Origin: Sinorhizobium sp. 6-70
Lineage (GTDB): Bacteria > Pseudomonadota > Alphaproteobacteria > Rhizobiales > Rhizobiaceae
NCBI RefSeq assembly: GCF_030124375.1
Contig: NZ_JASKLS010000018.1
Span: 1-64,000, forward strand
Reading direction: 5' to 3'
DNA length: 64,000 nucleotides
Below, piece after piece: positions 36,414 through 43,541 of this stretch. Every line of letters begins with the position of its first letter. The stretch's first letter is position 1. Position numbers and translations under genes: made by a program. The notes below the pieces were generated by a model. It ran no database searches, was not told where the DNA came from, and saw only the letters and a list, made by a program, of their open reading frames with translations.

Positions 36414-36965
36414 GTGACCGACTACGACGCAGACGAAATCGTTCAGCAGCGCCGTCGCGAGGCAAAGATGCCGCTGATCGACAAGTTCCTGGCCGCCATC
36501 GGACTGACGATGGCGGCCTTCGCGACCTTCTTTCCGTGGTACGCCTTCGTCCATCAGGGCGAGTTCTCGATGCCGCGTCTGTGGCAGGGAACGGCGCGCG
36601 ACTTGCCGGAACGCCCGAGCCGCGATGTGCTGTCCGTTTCGCCCCAGGCGATGAAGGATATGGACAGCGACACGGCCGCCGCCGTGGATCGTCTGACGAC
36701 AGCGACCGTGCCTGGACTTGGCGATGTGCCCGGTCATGGGCGGCCGGATGCGGAAGCAGGGATGGAACAGCCGTTCCCGGGGCCGTCTGGTTTCAGGCTG
36801 ATGCATGTCATCAACGGCCGCGCCCTGATCGAGGACGCAAGCGGCATGTATATCGTCCGCGTAGGATCGATCCTGCCTGACAACAGTCGCCTTGCGACGT
36901 TTCAGGAGCGCAATGGCCGTTGGGTGATGATCACCTCCAAGGGCGAGATCTACGAAGAGCAGTAG
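36414..36965 (+). CDS. Unknown membrane-anchored flagellar-operon protein
   Basis: 183 residues from GTG at 36414, 2 bp after fliI. One membrane span lies near residues 26-44 (LAAIGLTMAAFATFFPWYAF), preceded by a basic N-terminus, so the body probably faces the periplasm. A Pro-rich middle is followed by a conserved-looking beta-rich end (ALIEDASGMYIVRVG, then ERNGRWVMITSKGEIYEE). It sits where other bacteria carry fliJ but is not FliJ-like. The same unnamed gene is present in S. meliloti. Function unknown; export or rod/PG passage is a reasonable guess. Confidence 0.75.
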   Translation: MTDYDADEIVQQRRREAKMPLIDKFLAAIGLTMAAFATFFPWYAFVHQGEFSMPRLWQGTARDLPERPSRDVLSVSPQAMKDMDSDTAAAVDRLTTATVPGLGDVPGHGRPDAEAGMEQPFPGPSGFRLMHVINGRALIEDASGMYIVRVGSILPDNSRLATFQERNGRWVMITSKGEIYEEQ

Positions 36966-37137
36966 ACCGGCGATCAGGAGGATACGGCGGAAAGCGGCAG
37001 CGCGCCGCTGCTTTAGCTGCCGACAGCTCGGTTTCTGTGCCGTGCTCGATAATGAGCCGCTCCTGCATGTTTCCTTGAATTGAAGCCGTTTTGGAGCTTG
37101 ATTGTGGCGCAGCCAGAAATCCGCGCTCCCGACAAGT

Positions 37138-37160
37138 CCCACGCAAGATTACCTGCCTAG
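37138..37160 (+). promoter_or_regulatory. Class II motif upstream of flgB (internal promoter)
   Basis: CCCACGCAAG, 9 bp, CTAG, 28 bp upstream of the flgB start and inside the 220-bp gap after the fliI-linked gene. It suggests that flgB-flgC-fliE and the following genes have their own promoter in addition to read-through. Confidence 0.65.
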
Positions 37161-37188
37161 GTTCGTAACCATCAGGCAGGAGCTTTTG

Positions 37189-37569
37189 ATGGAACCGATT
37201 CAGCTTTTCGAACTTGCGTCACGCCAGGCCCAATGGCTGACGGTTCGTCAGAACGTCGTGGCGGGCAATATCGCCAACGCCAATACGCCGCACTACCGGG
37301 CGAAAGACGTCGAGCCCTTTGAAAGCGTGCTGCAGAACACCGGCATCCAGATGGCCGCGACGCATCGTGCGCACTTCACCGAAAGCCCGGACGCCGCCCA
37401 AGTCACCGACGTCAGCATGATCGACGACGTGCAGGTGCAGCAGTCCGGCAACACGGTCGCGATCGAACAGGAAATGATGAAGACCGGTGAGATCAAGCGC
37501 GACTACGAGCTCAATGCCGGGCTCGTGAAGGCCTTCCACCGGATGATGCTCATGACGGTACGGAAATAA
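37189..37569 (+). CDS. flgB: Flagellar proximal rod protein FlgB
   Basis: 126 residues. Rod signature in VRQNVVAGNIANANTPHYRAK and C-terminal helix ending with the YELNAGLVKAFHRMMLMTV segment. The ATG at 37189 has CAGGAG upstream; an earlier in-frame start would include the promoter region. First of three small rod genes with very short gaps. Confidence 0.93.
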   Translation: MEPIQLFELASRQAQWLTVRQNVVAGNIANANTPHYRAKDVEPFESVLQNTGIQMAATHRAHFTESPDAAQVTDVSMIDDVQVQQSGNTVAIEQEMMKTGEIKRDYELNAGLVKAFHRMMLMTVRK

Positions 37570-37574
37570 GAATC

Positions 37575-37994
37575 ATGGATCCTTTGACTTCGGCCCTCAA
37601 GGTTTCGGCCTCAGGCCTGCAGGCGGAATCGACCCGCCTGCGCATCGTTTCGGAAAACATCGCCAACGCCCGCTCGACCGGCGACACGCCCGGTGCCGAG
37701 CCGTATCGCCGCAAGACCATCAGCTTTGCGGCGGAGGTCGACCGGGCGAGCGGCGCATCGCTCGTCGAGATCCAGCGTCTTGGCACGGACGACTCGAATT
37801 TCAACATCGAATTCGATCCCGGCAATCCGGCAGCCGACGAAAAGGGCATGGTCAAGATGCCGAATGTCAACGTCCTGATCGAAATGGCCGACATGCGCGA
37901 GGCCAATCGCGCCTATGAGGCCAACCTGCAGACCATCAAGCAGTCTCGCGATCTTATCTCCCAGACAATCGACCTGTTGAGGGCTTCGCAATAA
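37575..37994 (+). CDS. flgC: Flagellar proximal rod protein FlgC
   Basis: 139 residues with the rod motif LRIVSENIANARSTGDTPGA and the terminal helix MADMREANRAYEANLQTIKQ. It joins FlgB in the proximal rod. The stop shares one base with the fliE start (TAATG). Confidence 0.94.
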   Translation: MDPLTSALKVSASGLQAESTRLRIVSENIANARSTGDTPGAEPYRRKTISFAAEVDRASGASLVEIQRLGTDDSNFNIEFDPGNPAADEKGMVKMPNVNVLIEMADMREANRAYEANLQTIKQSRDLISQTIDLLRASQ

Positions 37995-38329
37995 TGATCG
38001 ATGCAATCCAGTCCGTCGGCGCGTTTTCGGCCATGAAGGAGACGGAAGGCACGAGCCTTACCGCTTCCAGCTCGCTCATCGCGCCGGGTGCCGGCGCTTC
38101 CGTTCCGCCGTCGCAGAGCTTCGCCGAGGTCCTCGGCAACATGACCACCGACGCCATCCGTTCGATGAAGTCCGCCGAAGGGGCATCGCTCCAGGCCGTC
38201 CGTGGCGAAGCCAATACCCGTGAGGTCATCGACGCGGTGATGAATGCGGAACAGTCGCTGCAGACCGCACTCGCCATTCGCGACAAGGTGGTGAGCGCCT
38301 ATCTCGAAATCGCGCGCATGCAGATCTGA
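37994..38329 (+). CDS. fliE: MS-ring/rod adaptor FliE
   Basis: 111 residues, of the usual length. The N-terminal half is Ser/Ala/Gly-rich; the conserved C-terminal helix contains VIDAVMNAEQSLQTALAIRD and SAYLEIARMQI. FliE joins the MS ring to the rod. It starts on the last base of flgC. Confidence 0.92.
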   Translation: MIDAIQSVGAFSAMKETEGTSLTASSSLIAPGAGASVPPSQSFAEVLGNMTTDAIRSMKSAEGASLQAVRGEANTREVIDAVMNAEQSLQTALAIRDKVVSAYLEIARMQI

Positions 38330-38340
38330 AGGAACGAGAC

Positions 38341-39129
38341 ATGAAGGCCCTTTCCATCGCCGCCACGGGCATGAACGCCCAACAGTTGAACCTGGAAGTC
38401 ATCGCGAACAACATCGCGAACATCAACACGACGGGCTACAAGCGGGCGCGCGCCGAGTTTTCCGATCTGCTCTATCAGACCGAGCGCGCCCAGGGCGTGC
38501 CCAACCGCGCCAACCAGGCGATCGTCCCGGAAGGCGCGATCATCGGCCTCGGCGTCCAGACCTCGGCCGTGCGCAACCTCCATATCCAGGGCAGCCTCGT
38601 CAACACCGGAAACGACTACGATCTGGCGCTCGTCGGCCGTGGCTGGTTCCAGATCGAGACGCCGGACGGAGAGACGGCCTATACCCGTTCGGGCGCCTTC
38701 AACACCAATGCCACCGGCCAGCTCGTCACCATTGACGGCTACACCGTCGTTCCCGGCATCACCGTGCCGCAGGATGCGAGCGAAATCACCTTCACCTCTT
38801 CGGGCCAAGTGCTTGTGCGCATCGGCAACAACACGGAACTGCAGGAAATCGGCCAGCTGACGATCGCGAACTTTGTCAACGAGGCCGGGCTCGAGCCGCA
38901 AGGCGAGAACCTCTTCAAGCAGACGCCGGCCTCCGGCGAGCCGATCATCGGAACGCCGGCGGATCCTGGCTTTGCCCAGATCAAGCAGAACTATCTCGAG
39001 GCCTCGAATGTCGATCCGGTCAAGGAAATCACCGACCTGATCTCGGCCCAGCGCGCCTATGAGATGAATTCCAAGATCATTCAGGCCGCAGACGAGATGG
39101 CGGCGACGGTCAGCAAGAACCTCAGGTAA
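38341..39129 (+). CDS. flgG: Flagellar distal rod protein FlgG
   Basis: 262 residues, as in other bacteria. Signature near the N-terminus LEVIANNIANINTTGYKRAR and C-terminal helix ITDLISAQRAYEMNSKIIQA. It polymerises into the distal rod that passes the P and L rings encoded downstream. Confidence 0.95.
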   Translation: MKALSIAATGMNAQQLNLEVIANNIANINTTGYKRARAEFSDLLYQTERAQGVPNRANQAIVPEGAIIGLGVQTSAVRNLHIQGSLVNTGNDYDLALVGRGWFQIETPDGETAYTRSGAFNTNATGQLVTIDGYTVVPGITVPQDASEITFTSSGQVLVRIGNNTELQEIGQLTIANFVNEAGLEPQGENLFKQTPASGEPIIGTPADPGFAQIKQNYLEASNVDPVKEITDLISAQRAYEMNSKIIQAADEMAATVSKNLR

Positions 39130-39147
39130 CGTGAAACAGGGGCAAAC

Positions 39148-39654
39148 ATGATGTTTCGCCGATCCGCCGCAAACAAACCGCTAAACGGTTCCCGGTTTTG
39201 GGTGCGAACCGTGGCATTCGCCGCGGCTGTCGCTGCCCTTCTGGCGCCGGCTGCTGTTTTCGCGGAACGGTCGACCGCCGTCATCCCCAAGCAGACGATC
39301 TATCCCGGCGAGACCCTCGACGAGACCCTCGTCGAGGTCGTCGACGTGACCAATCCCGACCTCGCGGACGGTTATGTCCGTTCCATCGAGGAGATCGAGG
39401 GCAAGGTCACAAAACGAACGCTGCTTCCCGGGCGGGTGATCCTCACCTCGGCGTTGCGCGATCAATACGCCGTCGAGCGCGGCTCGACGGTTCGGCTCGT
39501 TTTCAACAATGGTGGCCTGACGATCACGGCGGCTGGTTCGCCGTTGCAGGATGCCGCGGTCGGCGAACTGATCCGCGCGCGCAACGTCGATACCGGCGTC
39601 ATCGTTTCCGGCACCGTCATGGCTGACGGCACTATCCATGTGGTGGCGAAATGA
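39148..39654 (+). CDS. flgA: P-ring assembly chaperone FlgA
   Basis: 168 residues with a signal peptide (residues ~20-40, ending PAAVFA), so it is periplasmic. The SAF-type domain contains LLPGRVILTSALRD and VRLVFNNGGLTITAAGSPLQ. FlgA helps FlgI to build the P ring. The basic N-terminus before the hydrophobic part is long, and a later start cannot be excluded. The stop overlaps flgI. Confidence 0.9.
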   Translation: MMFRRSAANKPLNGSRFWVRTVAFAAAVAALLAPAAVFAERSTAVIPKQTIYPGETLDETLVEVVDVTNPDLADGYVRSIEEIEGKVTKRTLLPGRVILTSALRDQYAVERGSTVRLVFNNGGLTITAAGSPLQDAAVGELIRARNVDTGVIVSGTVMADGTIHVVAK

Positions 39655-40766
39655 AGCGGCATATCTGTAAGTTGTTCCTGGCGCTCGTTGCGGCCTTCGC
39701 CGCGACGCTGACGCTTGCCCACGGCGCCTCCCGCATCAAGGACGTGGCATCGCTGCAGGCCGGGCGGGACAACCAGCTGATCGGCTATGGTCTCGTCGTC
39801 GGCCTTCAGGGAACCGGCGACAGCCTGCGCTCCTCGCCCTTCACCGATCAGTCGATCCGCGCCATGTTGGAGAATCTCGGGATCTCCACGCAGGGTGGAC
39901 AATCGCGCACCCGCAACGTCGCGGCGGTGCTCGTTACGGCAACGCTGCCGCCCTTCGCGAGCCCCGGCAGCCGCGTCGACGTGACGGTCGGCTCCCTGGG
40001 TGACGCCACGTCGCTGCGCGGCGGCACGCTGGTCATGACCTCGCTCTCCGGCGCCGATGGCCAGATCTACGCGGTGGCGCAAGGCTCGGTCGTCGTGACC
40101 GGCTTCAATGCGCAAGGGGATGCCGCCACCCTCAACCAGGGCGTAACCACGGCCGGACGCGTGCCGAACGGTGCCATTATCGAGCGGGAGCTACCGGCCC
40201 GGTTCAAGGACGGCGTCAATCTCGTACTGCAGCTGCGCAACCCGGATTTCTCCACGGCTGTCGGCATGGCGGCGGCGATCAACAAATATGCCGCCGCACA
40301 GTTTGGCGGCCGCATCGCCGAAGCCAAGGATTCGCAGTCGGTGCTGGTCGAAAAGCCCAAGATGGCCGATCTCGCGCGCCTGATGGCCGACGTCGAAAAC
40401 CTGGTGATCGAAACCGATGTGCCGGCGCGCGTCGTCATCAACGAAAGGACCGGCACGATCGTCATCGGCCAGGACGTGCGCGTCGCCGAGGTCGCGGTGA
40501 GCTACGGCACCCTCACCGTACAGGTGACCGAGACGCCGACGGTCGTGCAGCCGGCGCCGTTCTCGCGTGGGGAGACAGCGGTGGAACCGAACACCACGAT
40601 CGAAGCGCAAGCGGATGGCGGCACGGTCGCGATCCTGAATGGCTCGAGCCTCCGTTCCCTGGTCGCCGGCCTCAACAGCATTGGCGTCAAGCCGGATGGC
40701 ATCATCGCCATCCTCCAGAGCATCAAAACGGCGGGAGCCCTTCAGGCGGAGCTTGTTCTGCAATGA
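39651..40766 (+). CDS. flgI: Flagellar P-ring protein FlgI
   Basis: 371 residues including a signal peptide (about 25 residues, ending LAHGA). Mature start SRIKDVASLQAGRDNQLIGYG and ending SIKTAGALQAELVLQ are both family hallmarks. It forms the ring around the rod in the peptidoglycan layer. Overlaps flgA and motE by 4 bp each. Confidence 0.95.
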   Translation: MKRHICKLFLALVAAFAATLTLAHGASRIKDVASLQAGRDNQLIGYGLVVGLQGTGDSLRSSPFTDQSIRAMLENLGISTQGGQSRTRNVAAVLVTATLPPFASPGSRVDVTVGSLGDATSLRGGTLVMTSLSGADGQIYAVAQGSVVVTGFNAQGDAATLNQGVTTAGRVPNGAIIERELPARFKDGVNLVLQLRNPDFSTAVGMAAAINKYAAAQFGGRIAEAKDSQSVLVEKPKMADLARLMADVENLVIETDVPARVVINERTGTIVIGQDVRVAEVAVSYGTLTVQVTETPTVVQPAPFSRGETAVEPNTTIEAQADGGTVAILNGSSLRSLVAGLNSIGVKPDGIIAILQSIKTAGALQAELVLQ

Positions 40767-41302
40767 CCGGACACTTGGACGAACTTCTCGGAAAATCGCC
40801 GCGCATGCTCGTGATTTCGGCCGCTGGCGCATTAATGCTGGCGCTGCCGGGGGCTTTCGCGCAGGACGTGACGGCGCCGCCGGCGGAAAGCGGCAGCGCC
40901 AACGAGATCCAGCAGTTCTGCACCAACATCGCCGATGCAGCGCGTGATCAGCGCTACCTTCTGCAACGCAAGGAACTGGAAACTCTCCAGGCGAACGTCG
41001 ACGAGCGCATCTCGACGCTCGAGAAGCGGCGCGCGGAATATGAGGACTGGCTGAAGCGCCGCAACGATTTCCTCAAGCAGGCGGAACTCGGGCTCGTCGA
41101 TATCTACAAGGCGATGAAACCCGATGCCGCCGCCGGCAAGCTCGAGATGGTGCGCCCGGAGATCGCCGCGGCAATCGTCATGAAGCTGCCACCGCGCCAA
41201 TCCTCGCTGATCCTCAGCGAGATGAGCGACGACAAGGCAGCGGTGCTGACCAACATCATTTCGAGCGCGAGCGATCCCAACACCTCGAAGGAGCCATCAT
41301 GA
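40763..41302 (+). CDS. motE: MotE, periplasmic chaperone of MotC
   Basis: 179 residues. A hydrophobic export segment near residues 17-32 ends in ALPGAFA. The mature part is a coiled coil rich in Glu, Arg and Leu, followed by an MgtE-type intracellular-like domain (EIAAAIVMKLPPRQSSLILSEM). In S. meliloti MotE is a disulfide-linked dimer needed for folding and stability of MotC; one Cys (FCTNIADAARD) is present in the mature protein here. Overlaps flgI and flgH by 4 bp. Confidence 0.88.
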   Translation: MTGHLDELLGKSPRMLVISAAGALMLALPGAFAQDVTAPPAESGSANEIQQFCTNIADAARDQRYLLQRKELETLQANVDERISTLEKRRAEYEDWLKRRNDFLKQAELGLVDIYKAMKPDAAAGKLEMVRPEIAAAIVMKLPPRQSSLILSEMSDDKAAVLTNIISSASDPNTSKEPS

Positions 41303-42009
41303 GAAAGCATTTTACGGCCGTCTTGGCCGCGGGCCTCCTTGCGGGATGTCAGAACCAGGCGTTCAGGGAGATCGGCCAGGCCCCGTCAATGAGCCCGATC
41401 GGCAGCGGCCTGCAATACACGCAGACACCGCAGCTCGCTGCGTATCCAAAGCAGCCGCACCAGATCACGAACGGATATTCGCTCTGGAACGATCAGCAGG
41501 CCGCCCTCTTCAAGGACGCGCGTGCGATCAATGTCGGCGATATCCTGACAGTTGATATCAGGATCGACGACAAGGCGACCTTCGACAACAAGACGGATCG
41601 CAGCCGCAAGAATTCGAGCGGCTTCAACATCGGGGCCAGCGGCGCGTCGCAGACCAGCGACTTCGAATGGTCGGGCGATCTCAAATACGGCTCCAACACC
41701 AAGACGGAGGGCGATGGCACGACCGAGCGGTCCGAAAAGCTGCGCCTGCTCGTCGCCGCCGTCGTGACCGGGGTGCTCGAGAATGGCAACCTCTTGATCA
41801 GCGGTTCGCAGGAAGTTCGCGTCAACCATGAACTGCGCATCCTCAACGTCGCAGGCATCGTCCGGCCGCGGGATGTCGACGCCGACAACATCATCTCCTA
41901 CGACCGCATCGCCGAGGCCCGCATCTCTTATGGCGGCCGTGGCCGCCTGACCGAGGTGCAGCAGCCGCCTTGGGGGCAGCAAGTCGTAGACCTGCTCTCG
42001 CCGATCTGA
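41299..42009 (+). CDS. flgH: Flagellar L-ring lipoprotein FlgH
   Basis: 236 residues with a lipobox LLAGC at residues 13-17, so Cys17 is the lipidated residue. Core motifs are GYSLWNDQQAALFKDARAIN, VGDILTVDIRIDDKA and VNHELRILNVAGIVRPRDVD. It forms the outer-membrane ring. Overlaps the motE stop. Confidence 0.95.
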   Translation: MRKHFTAVLAAGLLAGCQNQAFREIGQAPSMSPIGSGLQYTQTPQLAAYPKQPHQITNGYSLWNDQQAALFKDARAINVGDILTVDIRIDDKATFDNKTDRSRKNSSGFNIGASGASQTSDFEWSGDLKYGSNTKTEGDGTTERSEKLRLLVAAVVTGVLENGNLLISGSQEVRVNHELRILNVAGIVRPRDVDADNIISYDRIAEARISYGGRGRLTEVQQPPWGQQVVDLLSPI

Positions 42010-42098
42010 TCGGGGCAGAAGACAAATCAAAGTGCCACGACGCCGCCTGTCTCCTCGACTAGCTGTGGCGCCATGGCCAACCGGCACGGAATGGCACG

Positions 42099-42590
42099 AT
42101 GGAACAGATCGATAGCGCGCAGTCCTCCAAATCCAAGGTGATGACGATTGCCGCCCTGGTCGTGCTGACCGTCGTCGCCGGCGGCGGCGGGTGGCTCGTC
42201 GGCCAGTTGCTGGCGCCGCCGCCCGCAACGGAGAAGGCCGAGGCCGTTGCCGAAGTCGCGCCGAACGCCACCGGTGCCGAGGGGGTTCCGAAAATCGCCA
42301 CCGAGGCCAATGGTGTCGTGCAGCTGGAACCGATAACGACGAACCTCGCTTACCCCTCCGAAAACTGGGTCCGCCTGGAAGTCGCGCTGCAGTTCAATGG
42401 CATCCCGGACGTTGCCTTGGCCGAGCAGATACACCAGGATATTGCAGCCTATCTCAAGACTGTGTCGCTCCAGCAGATCCAGGGGCCGCGCGGCTTTCAA
42501 TATCTCCGGGATGACATTCAGGAGCGGGTTGACCTGCGCTCCGACGGACGCGTAACGAATGTGATGTTCCGAACCTTCGTCATCCAATGA
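42099..42590 (+). CDS. fliL: Flagellar basal-body protein FliL
   Basis: 163 residues with one membrane span near residues 14-34 (TIAALVVLTVVAGGGGWLVG), an Ala/Pro/Glu linker and the periplasmic FliL domain (NWVRLEVALQFNGIPDVAL). FliL surrounds the stator and supports its function. It follows flgH after 89 bp, which may contain part of a leader but no recognisable promoter. Confidence 0.9.
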   Translation: MEQIDSAQSSKSKVMTIAALVVLTVVAGGGGWLVGQLLAPPPATEKAEAVAEVAPNATGAEGVPKIATEANGVVQLEPITTNLAYPSENWVRLEVALQFNGIPDVALAEQIHQDIAAYLKTVSLQQIQGPRGFQYLRDDIQERVDLRSDGRVTNVMFRTFVIQ

Positions 42591-42640
42591 TTCGGTAGCG
42601 TCGGGACCTATTCATTCATCCATTTTGTTCAGGCCCCTCG

Positions 42641-43378
42641 ATGCTCCGGATTGCTGCCTTTATAGTCGCCATGGTGGCGATGTCGGGAATTGCCGGGGCG
42701 CAAGGCTTTCCCGCCGACATTCTGAACACGCCGGTCGATGGCTCTGTCGCATCGTGGATCATTCGCACCTTCGGCCTCATCACCGTTCTGTCGGTGGCAC
42801 CCGGCATTTTGATCATGGTGACGAGCTTCCCGCGCTTCGTCATCGCCTTCGCAATCTTGCGGTCGGGCATGGGACTGGCAACCACGCCGTCCAACATGAT
42901 CATGGTGTCGCTCGCCCTGTTCATGACCTTCTATGTGATGGCGCCGACCTTCGATCGCGCCTGGCGCGAAGGTATCGACCCGCTCCTCAAGAATGAAATC
43001 TCGGAAACCGAGGCCATGCCGCGCGTGGCGGAGCCGTTCCGCGAATTCATGCTCGCCAATACGCGCGACAAGGACCTGCAGCTCTTCATCGATATCGCCA
43101 AGGAAAAGGGCCAGACGGTCGTGGTCGACGACAAGGTCGATCTCAGGGCCGTCGTGCCGGCCTTCATGATCTCGGAGATCCGCCGCGGCTTCGAAATCGG
43201 CTTCCTGATCATGCTGCCGTTCCTGGTGATCGACCTGATCGTCGCGACCATCACCATGGCGATGGGCATGATGATGCTGCCGCCCACGGCGATCTCGCTG
43301 CCGTTCAAGATCCTCTTCTTCGTGCTGATCGACGGCTGGAATCTGCTCGTCGGCAGCCTGGTGCGGTCCTTCACCTGA
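42641..43378 (+). CDS. fliP: Flagellar export gate protein FliP
   Basis: 245 residues. A cleavable signal peptide ending in GIAGA is followed by four membrane spans. Signatures are VAPGILIMVTSFPRFVIAFA, PSNMIMVSLALFMTFYVM and MGMMMLPPTAISLPFKILFF. FliP makes the export gate with FliQ and FliR. Last gene of the long plus-strand block; a perfect hairpin follows 102 bp later. Confidence 0.95.
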   Translation: MLRIAAFIVAMVAMSGIAGAQGFPADILNTPVDGSVASWIIRTFGLITVLSVAPGILIMVTSFPRFVIAFAILRSGMGLATTPSNMIMVSLALFMTFYVMAPTFDRAWREGIDPLLKNEISETEAMPRVAEPFREFMLANTRDKDLQLFIDIAKEKGQTVVVDDKVDLRAVVPAFMISEIRRGFEIGFLIMLPFLVIDLIVATITMAMGMMMLPPTAISLPFKILFFVLIDGWNLLVGSLVRSFT

Positions 43379-43479
43379 CCTGCTCGGCGACAATCGAGTA
43401 AGACCGGGGCCGCTGCGTCCTGCGGGACGCGCGCAAGTTCTTGCGAAATGCACGCCGCTGACTGGTATGGCCATCGTTG

Positions 43480-43519
43480 AATGGAAAAGAGGCAGTGGAA
43501 CCGCTGCCTCTTTTCCATT
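43480..43519. terminator. Bidirectional terminator between fliP and the glycosyltransferase gene
   Basis: A perfect 16-bp stem: AATGGAAAAGAGGCAG (43480-43495) with CTGCCTCTTTTCCATT (43504-43519), loop of 8. The stem itself supplies A- and T-runs on both sides, which suits termination of the two converging transcripts. Confidence 0.85.
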
Positions 43520-43541
43520 GGGCGTTTTCTGCAGTGCCGAT

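Noticed and set aside
43424..43450. CGCGCGCAAG near 43428 looked like another class II motif.
   Set aside because: The tetramer 9 bp downstream is AATG, unlike the other sites, and no plus-strand gene follows; the next gene is convergent.
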